From Didemnitutus sp047777955 (lineage in GTDB: Bacteria > Verrucomicrobiota > Verrucomicrobiia > Opitutales > Opitutaceae), in assembly GCF_047777955.1 (NCBI RefSeq), contig NZ_CP180537.1, positions 2,728,001 to 2,792,000 of the forward strand: a DNA stretch of 64,000 nt, written 5' to 3'. Below, piece after piece: positions 20,238 to 27,956 of the stretch. The notes under the pieces are model-generated. The model was not told where the DNA came from. It was given only the letters and a program-made list of their open reading frames with translations, and did no database searches. A program made the position numbers and the translations under genes. Within the stretch, counting starts at the first letter, position 1; each line of letters begins with the position of its first letter.

Positions 20238-20809
20238 GCTTGCTCGGTCGGCGCCGGCGCATCCGCCGGCGGCATCGCATCCGACGCGGATACCGCAGGC
20301 TCCGCCTTCTTCTTCGGCGCCCCGACGAGCACGTCGAGCTTGCCTTGGATCTGAACGAAAAACTCTGCGTTCAGATCGCCGACCGGAATCTCATACATCT
20401 GATGCGTGCGCGCGTGCTCGAAGATGTTGCGTGCGCCGTCCGGCGTCTGGCCGCGCGGTTTGAGGATCTTCTTCCGCTCCAGCATCAGGGCGAGGAACTG
20501 CAGCAGCGGCGTGTTGGCGTCGTTCGGCGGATTGAGCGGATCCGCCAGCGTCACGAAGAGGTTTTCCGCCGTCATCTTCAGCGTGCGGTCGGCGTTCTCC
20601 TCGCCCTTGCGCGGCTTGTAGCTGAGCACCCAGCGGCAGTAGACCTCCGCCGGCTTCTCCAGGTTGGCGTCCTCGCTCTCGAGCAGGTCGCGGCGCCCCG
20701 TCAGTCCGTCGGCCTCGCGCACGAGGTAGCAGACGACGCGGTCGCCCTCGGCGAACTCACGGCCGGACACGTAACACTTCGTGGCGAGAGGATGAAGATT
20801 CAGCTCCAT
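20234..20809 (-). CDS. Hypothetical protein, lineage-restricted
   Basis: 191 aa, soluble, family not recognised. The N-terminal half has CYVSGREFAEGDRVVCYLV, in which two Cys 13 apart could form a metal site or strand pair, and RWVLSYKPRKGEE. The middle is helical (TPLLQFLALMLERKKILKPR). The C-terminus is a low-complexity Pro/Ala tail (PPADAPAPTEQA). It is convergent with the secreted protein and divergent from the YhaM-like gene across 110 bp. Confidence 0.6.
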   Translation of the reverse strand: MELNLHPLATKCYVSGREFAEGDRVVCYLVREADGLTGRRDLLESEDANLEKPAEVYCRWVLSYKPRKGEENADRTLKMTAENLFVTLADPLNPPNDANTPLLQFLALMLERKKILKPRGQTPDGARNIFEHARTHQMYEIPVGDLNAEFFVQIQGKLDVLVGAPKKKAEPAVSASDAMPPADAPAPTEQA

Positions 20810-20919
20810 GCGGGAACCTCCTGTTTACGTGCGCCCCGAGTGAACGCTAGCCCAAATCGGCCCGGCGCGGAGGCGATTCTTGGTTGGCCAACCCGCCGGA
20901 CATCCGCTGAGCTCCCGGC

Positions 20920-21933
20920 ATGGCCGACATCCAGTCCCTGCTCAGCGTGCGCGAGATCAAGGCGCTCGACAAAAACGGCTCCGACACCTTCGCCAGCGTC
21001 CTCCTCGTCCGCCGCGTCACGAGCAAGACCGCGAAAAACGGCAACCCGTTCCTGACCGTCGAACTCGGCGACAAGACCGGCAGCTTCGCCCAAAACGTCT
21101 TCGGCGACAGCCCGGCCTTCGACCTCTTCACCAGCCTCCGCGAAGGCGGCGTCGTCCGCATCGAGGCCAAGCTCGACTACTACCGCGACGCCCTCTCGCC
21201 CAAGCTCCTCAGCGCCGAGCCGATCACCACCGACCAGCTCGCCGGCTCCGCCGTGCTCGCCAACCTGGTCGAGACCGCGCCCGAGGACGCCGACGCGCTG
21301 TGGACGGAGTTCCAGCAGCACATCGCGGCCATCCGGCACCCGGATATCCGCGCCACCGTCCAGGCCGTCTTCGACGACATCGGCGAATCCTTCCGCATCG
21401 CCCCCGCCGCCGTCGCGATGCACCACGCCTACCGCCACGGCCTGCTCGAGCACACCACGCACATGGCGCGCGCCGCCCGCGCCCTGCTCCCGCTCTACCC
21501 CGAGGTCGATCCCGATCTCGCCCTGGCCGGAGTGCTCGTTCACGACACCGGCAAAGTCATCGAATACCAGGGCGACCTCGTCACCACCAAAAGCCGCCGC
21601 GGCCTCCTGCAAGGTCACGTCGTCCTCGGCTACCAACTCGTGCGCAAAGCCGGCATGAAGGTGAAGCTCGCCTCGGACCTACTCGAGCGCCTCGAACACA
21701 TCGTGCTCTCCCACCAGGGCGAACTCGAGTGGGGCGCCGCCGTCATCGCCGCCACCCCGGAGGCCGTCTTCGTTGCCAAGGTCGACGATCTCGACGCCAA
21801 GATGGGCATGGTCCAGCGCCTCCTCCGCAACGCCGGCGAGAACCCGGCCGATGAGTTCTCCGAGAAACACTTCGGCCTCAACTCGCAGCTGCTGCTGACG
21901 AAGCCGAAGACACAGACCGCCACATCGACCTGA
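20920..21933 (+). CDS. YhaM-like 3'-5' exoribonuclease (OB-fold + HD domain)
   Basis: 337 aa. Residues about 25-90 form a nucleic-acid-binding OB fold (RRVTSKTAKNGNPFLTVELG). The HD metal-hydrolase domain begins near HHAYRHGLLEHTTHMARAA and carries the HD pair in LAGVLVHDTGKVIEY, with a further His in VLSHQGELEWG. This order is that of YhaM/CBF1-type nucleases, which shorten RNA and some DNA 3' ends. The RNase role is family knowledge. It is followed after 7 bp by a tiny membrane protein. Confidence 0.85.
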   Translation: MADIQSLLSVREIKALDKNGSDTFASVLLVRRVTSKTAKNGNPFLTVELGDKTGSFAQNVFGDSPAFDLFTSLREGGVVRIEAKLDYYRDALSPKLLSAEPITTDQLAGSAVLANLVETAPEDADALWTEFQQHIAAIRHPDIRATVQAVFDDIGESFRIAPAAVAMHHAYRHGLLEHTTHMARAARALLPLYPEVDPDLALAGVLVHDTGKVIEYQGDLVTTKSRRGLLQGHVVLGYQLVRKAGMKVKLASDLLERLEHIVLSHQGELEWGAAVIAATPEAVFVAKVDDLDAKMGMVQRLLRNAGENPADEFSEKHFGLNSQLLLTKPKTQTATST

Positions 21934-21940
21934 CGCGCCC

Positions 21941-22123
21941 ATGTCCGCCTCCCGCGCTCCGGAATTTTTCGTCGGCATCGGCACGCTCGCGCTGATCAAC
22001 GCCGGCCTCGCCCAAGCCAAGAATCGCAGCGGCCTCGCCTGGTTCCTCGCCAGCCTGCTGCTTGGCCCGATCGCGACCCTGCTCATCGTCGTCCTGGACA
22101 AGGCCCCGGCACCGCGCGGTTAG
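21941..22123 (+). CDS. Small membrane protein
   Basis: 60 aa with two hydrophobic stretches: FFVGIGTLALINAGLA, and LAWFLASLLLGPIATLLIVVL bearing a central GP. The segment NRSGLAWFLASLLLGPI resembles small bacterial membrane proteins of unknown role. It is 7 bp after the YhaM-like gene and probably co-transcribed. Its stop overlaps the gspF stop on the other strand. Confidence 0.6.
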   Translation: MSASRAPEFFVGIGTLALINAGLAQAKNRSGLAWFLASLLLGPIATLLIVVLDKAPAPRG

Positions 22124-23433
22124 GTCAGCAGCTGGACGATCCGGATGATCGGCAGGAAGAGCGCGATCACGATCGTGCCGACCACCAGGGCGAGAAACAC
22201 GATCAGCAGCGGCTCGATCAGCGAACTCAGACCGGCCACGGCTGCGTCGACCTCGTCGTCGTAGATGTCCGCCACCTTGTGCAGCATCTCCGGCAACTGC
22301 CCGGTGTGCTCCCCGACTTCGATCATGCTCGAAACCATGCCGGGGAAGACCTGCGTGTCCTCCAGCGGCCCCGCCACCGGTTCGCCGCCCTTCACGCGCT
22401 CATGCACGAGATCGAGCGCGGTCGCGACACGCGCGTTGCCGGTGGTGTCGCGCGTGATGGTGATGGCCTGCAGGATCGGCACGCCGCTCGCCAGCAGGGT
22501 GCCGAGCGTGCGGGCAAAGCGGGCGACGAGCGACTTCAGCAGCAGGTCACCGAAGACCGGCGCGCGCACGACCCAGCCATCGACGAGCTGCGCGCCCCGG
22601 GACGTCCGCCGGAACATCCGGAACGCCAGCCCCGCCCCCGCCGCCAGGCCCAGCACCACGAGGTAGTGCGTCCGCACCGCCGCGCTGGCCGCGAGCACCG
22701 TCTGCGTCAACGGCGGCAGCGGCGCCCCCTTCAACAGGTCGGCGAAGATCTGCTCGAACTTCGGCACCACGAACACGAGCAAGCCGGCGAGGATCACCAC
22801 CGCGACCGTCATCACGATCAGCGGATACACCAGCGCCGCCTTGACCTTGCCGCGGAGCTGCAGGCCTTTTTCCTGGAACCGCGCCAGCCGGTCGAGGACG
22901 GCGTCGAGCACTCCGCCGGCTTCGCCGGCTTTGATCATGTTCACGTAGAGCCGGTCGAAAATCCGCGCGTGCCGGGCCAGCGCCGCGGAAAGCGTGCCGC
23001 CCGCGCGGATGTCCTCCGCCAGCGCCTCCAGCACGCCCCGGAATGTGCGCTTCCTTTCCTGTCGCGCCAGCACTTCGAGGCTGCGCAGCAGCGGCATGCC
23101 GGCCCGCAGCAGCGTGCCAAGCTGCCGCGTGAACACCGCCAGCTCCTTCGGCGTCACCGGCCGGACGAAGGGCAAACGGATCTCCCGCTCAAACCCGCGG
23201 CCCGCTCGCCGCTGCGGCGATGATGCCGAGCGCCCGGGCGACGCCCCGCGTGGCGTGAGCCGCGCGGGCGCCGATTGCGGCAACGCCGGCCTCGTCCCTA
23301 CGGCACCGAGCGCGATCGGGAACAGCCCTTTCGCCTTCAGTGCTGCCACGGCGTTTTCGGCCGTGACCGCGTCCAGCTGGCCGGATTGTTCGGCGCCGCG
23401 GGCATCGAAGGCGGTGTAGGCGAAGCGCGGCAT
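22120..23433 (-). CDS. gspF: Type II secretion/type IV pilus inner-membrane platform protein
   Basis: 437 aa. Two homologous GspF/PilC domains carry the expected motifs: PVTPKELAVFTRQLGTLLRAGMPLL, and later SLVARFARTLGTLLASGVPIL. Each is followed by a transmembrane helix (VMTVAVVILAGLLVFVV, and the C-terminal LLIVFLALVVGTIVIALFLP). The N-terminus MPRFAYTAFDARG is typical of the family. A Pro/Arg-rich insert at about residues 50-80 is longer than usual. It lies 3 bp downstream of gspE. It converts ATPase motion into pseudopilus assembly. Confidence 0.93.
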   Translation of the reverse strand: MPRFAYTAFDARGAEQSGQLDAVTAENAVAALKAKGLFPIALGAVGTRPALPQSAPARLTPRGASPGRSASSPQRRAGRGFEREIRLPFVRPVTPKELAVFTRQLGTLLRAGMPLLRSLEVLARQERKRTFRGVLEALAEDIRAGGTLSAALARHARIFDRLYVNMIKAGEAGGVLDAVLDRLARFQEKGLQLRGKVKAALVYPLIVMTVAVVILAGLLVFVVPKFEQIFADLLKGAPLPPLTQTVLAASAAVRTHYLVVLGLAAGAGLAFRMFRRTSRGAQLVDGWVVRAPVFGDLLLKSLVARFARTLGTLLASGVPILQAITITRDTTGNARVATALDLVHERVKGGEPVAGPLEDTQVFPGMVSSMIEVGEHTGQLPEMLHKVADIYDDEVDAAVAGLSSLIEPLLIVFLALVVGTIVIALFLPIIRIVQLLT

Positions 23434-23436
23434 CGC

Positions 23437-25131
23437 TCACATGTATTTCCGGACCTCCTCGAGCGAGGTCTCGCCCGCGAGGATGGCCTGCAGGCCGGCG
23501 TCCCGCAGCGGCACCAGGCCTTGCGCGACCGCGCGCTGGCGTAGCTGCACGAGCGACGCGCCAGCGGCCACGAGCTCGCGCAGCGCGTCGGTCATCCTGA
23601 GCAGTTCGAAGACGCCAATCCGCCCGCGATAGCCGCTATGATGGCAGGCCGGGCAGCCCTTGCTCCGGTAGAAAGGCCGTCCGGCGATCTGCGCGCGCGT
23701 GAAGCCGCCCGAGTGAAGCAGCGCGTCGCTCGGCTCGTAAGGCGTCCGGCAATCCGGACACAGGCGCCGCACCAGTCGCTGGGCCAGCACGGCCTCGAGC
23801 GTCGAGGCCAGCAGGAAGGGCGCGACGCCCATGTCGGCCAGGCGCGTGACCGCGCCGGGAGCGTCGTTGGTGTGCAAAGTCGAGAGCACGAGGTGTCCGG
23901 TGAGCGACGCCTGGATCGCGATCTGCGCCGTCTCGAGGTCGCGGATCTCGCCTACCATCACGATGTCGGGATCCTGGCGCAGGAACGCGCGCAACGCGCG
24001 GGCGAAGGTCAGCTCGGCGGCGTAATTCACCGGCACCTGCATGATGCCGTCGATCTCGTATTCGACCGGGTCCTCGATGGTGAGGATCTTCACGTCGGGC
24101 GAATTCAGCTCCTGCAGGCAGCCGTAGAGCGTGGTCGTCTTGCCGGAACCGGTCGGACCGGTGACGACGAAGATGCCGTTCGGCCGCCGGATGATCTCGC
24201 GCACCGCGGCCTCGATCGGCGGCGGCAGCGTCAGCTGCGCCAGATCGAGCCGGACGGCGGACTGGTCGAGCACGCGGAGCACGACGCTCTCGCCAAACTG
24301 CGTCGGCAGCGTCGAGACGCGCAGGTCCACCGCCCGCCCGGCGGCGTTGAACTTGATGCGGCCGTCCTGCGGCACGCGGCGCTCGGCAATGTTGAGATTG
24401 GCGAGCACCTTCACCCGCGAGACGACGGGCAGCGCGAGGGACTTCGGCGGCGGCACCAATTCGTAGAGCGAGCCATCGATCCGGTAACGGATCTTGAATT
24501 CGTGCTCGAACGGCTCGAAATGAATGTCCGAGGCTTGGTCGCGGACCGCCTGAGTCAGCACCAGATTCACGAAGCGGATGATCGACGTGCGCGCGACCAT
24601 TTCCTCGAGCTCGGACTCGGAAACACCCGCGTCCTCCGTCGCGCCCTCGATCGCCGCCGTCCCTTCGTCCGTCGCGGACTCGCGCGCCGTCTCCTCCGTC
24701 CCGTAGTGCCGGCGAATCAACGCGGCGACGCGCTCGGGGTCGGCCACCACCAGGCGCACCTCGCGCTCCAAGGCGAACGCGAGGTCGCCCGCGAGTTGGG
24801 CGGCGAAGGGATCGACCGCCAGGAGCGACACCGACGCGGCGCCGGCCGCCAGCGGTGCCACGCCGTAGCGCCGGGCCAGCGCCCCATCGAGGAGCGCCAC
24901 CGCATCGTCCGGCAGGTGACCCGGCAGTTCGTCCGCGAAGTCGACGCCCAGGTGATCCGCCACAATGCGGAGCAACGCGGAGCGGCCGATCAGCCGGCGC
25001 TCCAGCAGCACATCCGCGAGCGGCCGGCCGGAGGCGCGATGTTCCGCGAGGGCGAATTCGAGCGAGTCGCGCGCGACCGTTCCTCGCTCGGCAAGGAGCT
25101 CGAACAGGAGGCGGTCGTGGCCGGGAAACAT
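23437..25131 (-). CDS. gspE: Type II secretion ATPase GspE-like
   Basis: 564 aa. An N-terminal MshEN-like domain precedes the ATPase core: Walker A VTGPTGSGKTTTLYG, Asp box LTIEDPVEYEIDG, Walker B DPDIVMVGEIRD, and His box HLVLSTLHTND. The zinc-binding tetracysteine is CPDC...CPAC, within LCPDCRTPYEPS and KGCPACHHSGYRGR. The active hexamer sits under GspF, which follows immediately. An acidic linker (about residues 150-180) separates the domains. Confidence 0.93.
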   Translation of the reverse strand: MFPGHDRLLFELLAERGTVARDSLEFALAEHRASGRPLADVLLERRLIGRSALLRIVADHLGVDFADELPGHLPDDAVALLDGALARRYGVAPLAAGAASVSLLAVDPFAAQLAGDLAFALEREVRLVVADPERVAALIRRHYGTEETARESATDEGTAAIEGATEDAGVSESELEEMVARTSIIRFVNLVLTQAVRDQASDIHFEPFEHEFKIRYRIDGSLYELVPPPKSLALPVVSRVKVLANLNIAERRVPQDGRIKFNAAGRAVDLRVSTLPTQFGESVVLRVLDQSAVRLDLAQLTLPPPIEAAVREIIRRPNGIFVVTGPTGSGKTTTLYGCLQELNSPDVKILTIEDPVEYEIDGIMQVPVNYAAELTFARALRAFLRQDPDIVMVGEIRDLETAQIAIQASLTGHLVLSTLHTNDAPGAVTRLADMGVAPFLLASTLEAVLAQRLVRRLCPDCRTPYEPSDALLHSGGFTRAQIAGRPFYRSKGCPACHHSGYRGRIGVFELLRMTDALRELVAAGASLVQLRQRAVAQGLVPLRDAGLQAILAGETSLEEVRKYM

Positions 25132-25175
25132 GGGACTCGCTCGCGGGCCGGCCCCAGCCGCGAGTCAGCGGAAGA

Positions 25176-26258
25176 TCAGACGCCGCGCAATTTGATGCCC
25201 ATGCTCGTGAGCTTGTTGCGCATCGCCTCGGGGTCCTGCGACTTCTCGACAGCCTCGTCGGGCTCGATGAGCTCGCGGTTCACCAGGCTGAGCAGGTGCG
25301 TGTCGAGCGTGATCATGCCGAGCGCGGCACCGGTCTGGATGTCCGAGGTGATGCGGAAGGTCTTGTTGTCGCGGATGAGCGAGGCGATCGACGACGTGTT
25401 GACCATGATCTCGTAGGCGGCGATGCGTCCGCCGCCGTTCTTCTTGCACAACGACTGGGAGATGACGCCGATGATCGAGGTCGAGAGCTGGGTGCGGATC
25501 ATCTCCTTCATGTTCGCCGGGAAGGCGTCGACGATGCGGTCGACGGTCTTCGCGGCGCTGTTCGTGTGCAGCGTGCCGAACACCAAGTGACCGGTTTCGG
25601 CCGCCGAGATCGCCGCTTCGATCGTCTCGAGGTCGCGCAACTCGCCGACGAGGATCACGTCCGGATCCTGGCGCAGGGCGCGGCGGATCGCCTCGGAGAA
25701 GCTCGGCACGTCCTGCCCGATCTCGCGCTGGGTGACGACGCAGCGCTTGTGCGGGTGGTAATACTCGATCGGATCCTCGATGGTGATGATGTGGCCGTCG
25801 CGGTTCTCGTTGATGTAATTCACCATCGAGGCGAGCGTGGTGGACTTGCCCGAGCCGGTCGGGCCGGTGACGAGGAAGAGGCCGCGCGGGCGGTAGAGCA
25901 GCTCCTTGATTTTATCGGGGAGGCCGATCTGGCGGAGGTCGAAGAGCTGGTTCGGGATCTGGCGCAGCACCATGCCGTAGTTGCCCTTGGCCTTGAGCAC
26001 GGAGACGCGGAAGCGCGCCTTGTCGAGGTAGGCGAAGCCGAAGTCGGTGCCGCCGTTCAGCTTCACGTTCTGGACATGGTTGTCCGGCGTGATGGAGAGC
26101 ATGAGGCCCTCGGTGTCGGCGGGCGTCAGCGCGGGGCCGTCGATCGGCGTCATGCTGCCGCGCATGCGCAGCGTGGGCGGGGTGCCGACTTGGAGGTGGA
26201 GGTCGGAGCACTTCTGCTCGACGACCAGCTCGAGGAGGTCGTTCATTTCATAGCTCAT
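25176..26258 (-). CDS. pilT: Twitching-motility/retraction ATPase
   Basis: 360 aa, typical for PilT. It begins MSYEMNDLLELVVEQKCSDLHL. It has Walker A VTGPTGSGKSTTLAS, Asp box TIEDPIEYYHPHK, ALRQDPDVILVGELRDLETI (Walker B with the PilT GELRD form), HLVFGTLHTNSA, and the PilT-specific AIRRALRQDP. It lacks the tetracysteine of GspE/PilB. PilT retracts type IV pili, so its presence argues that true pili, or a retractable pseudopilus, are made. It lies between the two assembly ATPases. Confidence 0.94.
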   Translation of the reverse strand: MSYEMNDLLELVVEQKCSDLHLQVGTPPTLRMRGSMTPIDGPALTPADTEGLMLSITPDNHVQNVKLNGGTDFGFAYLDKARFRVSVLKAKGNYGMVLRQIPNQLFDLRQIGLPDKIKELLYRPRGLFLVTGPTGSGKSTTLASMVNYINENRDGHIITIEDPIEYYHPHKRCVVTQREIGQDVPSFSEAIRRALRQDPDVILVGELRDLETIEAAISAAETGHLVFGTLHTNSAAKTVDRIVDAFPANMKEMIRTQLSTSIIGVISQSLCKKNGGGRIAAYEIMVNTSSIASLIRDNKTFRITSDIQTGAALGMITLDTHLLSLVNRELIEPDEAVEKSQDPEAMRNKLTSMGIKLRGV

Positions 26259-26279
26259 GGCGGAAAAGGCGTGGGGCGT

Positions 26280-27926
26280 TCAGTCGAGATCGCCGACCGT
26301 GACCGAGACAACTTCCTCGATTGTGGTCAGACCGGCGAGCACTTTTCGCACTCCGTCCTCACGCATCGTGCGCATGCCCTCGCGGCGGGCGCAGGCGCGC
26401 AGACGGGCGGCGCTGGCGCTTTCATAGATGAGCGCCCGGATATCGTCCGAGATCAAAAAAATCTCAAAAATGCCCATGCGCCCGCGATAACCGGTGCCAT
26501 AGCATGCCGCGCAACCGGCGCCGCGCCGGAAGCGCGCCCCCGCCAGCCGCTCCGCGGGCACACCCAGCGCGAGGAGCTCGCGTGCGGTCGGCACGTAGTC
26601 CTGCGCGCAATGCGGGCACACCCGGCGCACGAGGCGCTGCGCGACCGTCGCGCGCAGCGCCGCGGCGATCAGAAACGGTTTCGTGCCGATGTCGACCAGG
26701 CGCGTGACCGCGCCCGGCGCGTCGTTCGTGTGCAGCGTGCTGAAGACCAGATGGCCGGTCAGCGCGGCGTTGATCGCGACGTCGGCCGTCTCCGCGTCGC
26801 GGATTTCTCCGACCATGACGACATTCGGAGCCTGGCGGAGCATCGCCCGCAGCGCCGCCGCGAAGGTCATGTCGATCTCCGCGCGCACCGGCACCTGGTT
26901 GATGCCGGTGAGCTGATACTCCACCGGATCCTCGACCGTGATGATCTTGCGGTCCGGCCGGTTCAAATGATGCAGGCTCGCGTAGAGCGTGGTGGTCTTG
27001 CCCGAGCCGGTCGGTCCGGTGACGAGCACCATGCCGTCCGGAGCGGAGATGAGTCGGGAGAACGCCGCCTCGTCCTCGCCGGAGAAACCCAGCTCGGCCA
27101 GGCCGGGCCGCAGGCCTTCCTGGTCGAGCAGGCGCATCACGATGCTCTCGCCGTGCGCAGTCGGCAGCGAGGAGACGCGCAGGTCGAACGGCCGGCCCGC
27201 GAGCACGACCTGGATGCGGCCGTCCTGCGGGACGCGTTTCTCCGCGATCGAGATGTTCGCCATGAGCTTCACGCGCGAGATGAGCGCCAGGTGCAGCTGC
27301 TTGGGCGGGGAGTCGACCTCGACCATCGCGCCGTCGATCCGGTAGCGCACCCGGAAACGCCGCTCGAGCGGCTCGAGGTGGATGTCCGATGCGCGCCGGC
27401 GGACGGCCTCCTCGATGATCGCATACACCCGGCGGATGATGGGCGCGTCACCCTCCAGCGGGTCGGACGGGCTCGCGGCCGGCGCAGGCAGCGCGCTCGC
27501 AGCCTCCCCCGCCCCGCCGGTCAAATCCTCCAGCTGATCCGCCTCGCGTGCATAGTGGCGGGCGATCACCTGCTGCAGGTCGTCGCTCAACGCCACCACC
27601 GGCACGACGCGGCGCTCGCAGACGTGGGCGAGGCTGTCGAGCACGTCGACGTCGAAGGGATCCGGCACGGCGACCTGGACGGCACCGTCCGCCTCCGCCA
27701 CCGCGCAGACGCCGTGGCGCAGGACGAACGAGCGCGGCAGCGCGCCGAGCACGCCGGCGGCGATCCGGCGCTCGCCGATCGTCACGAACGGCATGCCGAG
27801 CTGCGTCGCCACGATCTCGGCCACCGTGCGGCGGTCGACCGCGTGCCGGGCCGCCTCCAGCGACTCCGCCGGCACCAGACCGCGTTCGAACGCGAATTGG
27901 AGGGCGATGTCGTCGGCGGTGGTCAA
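26280..27926 (-). CDS. PilB/GspE-type assembly ATPase
   Basis: 548 aa. The start is TTG 27926 (MTTADDIALQFAFERG), with no better codon nearby. An MshEN N-terminal domain is followed by VTGPTGSGKTTTLYA, TVEDPVEYQLTG, APNVVMVGEIRDAET and HLVFSTLHTNDA. A tetracysteine is formed by VCPHCAQDY and GCAACYGTGYRGRMG. It is a paralogue of the GspE at 23437. With PilT beside it, this copy is the better candidate for pilus extension (PilB), but that split is inference. Confidence 0.88.
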   Translation of the reverse strand: MTTADDIALQFAFERGLVPAESLEAARHAVDRRTVAEIVATQLGMPFVTIGERRIAAGVLGALPRSFVLRHGVCAVAEADGAVQVAVPDPFDVDVLDSLAHVCERRVVPVVALSDDLQQVIARHYAREADQLEDLTGGAGEAASALPAPAASPSDPLEGDAPIIRRVYAIIEEAVRRRASDIHLEPLERRFRVRYRIDGAMVEVDSPPKQLHLALISRVKLMANISIAEKRVPQDGRIQVVLAGRPFDLRVSSLPTAHGESIVMRLLDQEGLRPGLAELGFSGEDEAAFSRLISAPDGMVLVTGPTGSGKTTTLYASLHHLNRPDRKIITVEDPVEYQLTGINQVPVRAEIDMTFAAALRAMLRQAPNVVMVGEIRDAETADVAINAALTGHLVFSTLHTNDAPGAVTRLVDIGTKPFLIAAALRATVAQRLVRRVCPHCAQDYVPTARELLALGVPAERLAGARFRRGAGCAACYGTGYRGRMGIFEIFLISDDIRALIYESASAARLRACARREGMRTMREDGVRKVLAGLTTIEEVVSVTVGDLD

Positions 27927-27956
27927 GCGGGGCAGGCCGGCCCGCGCGCACGCGGG

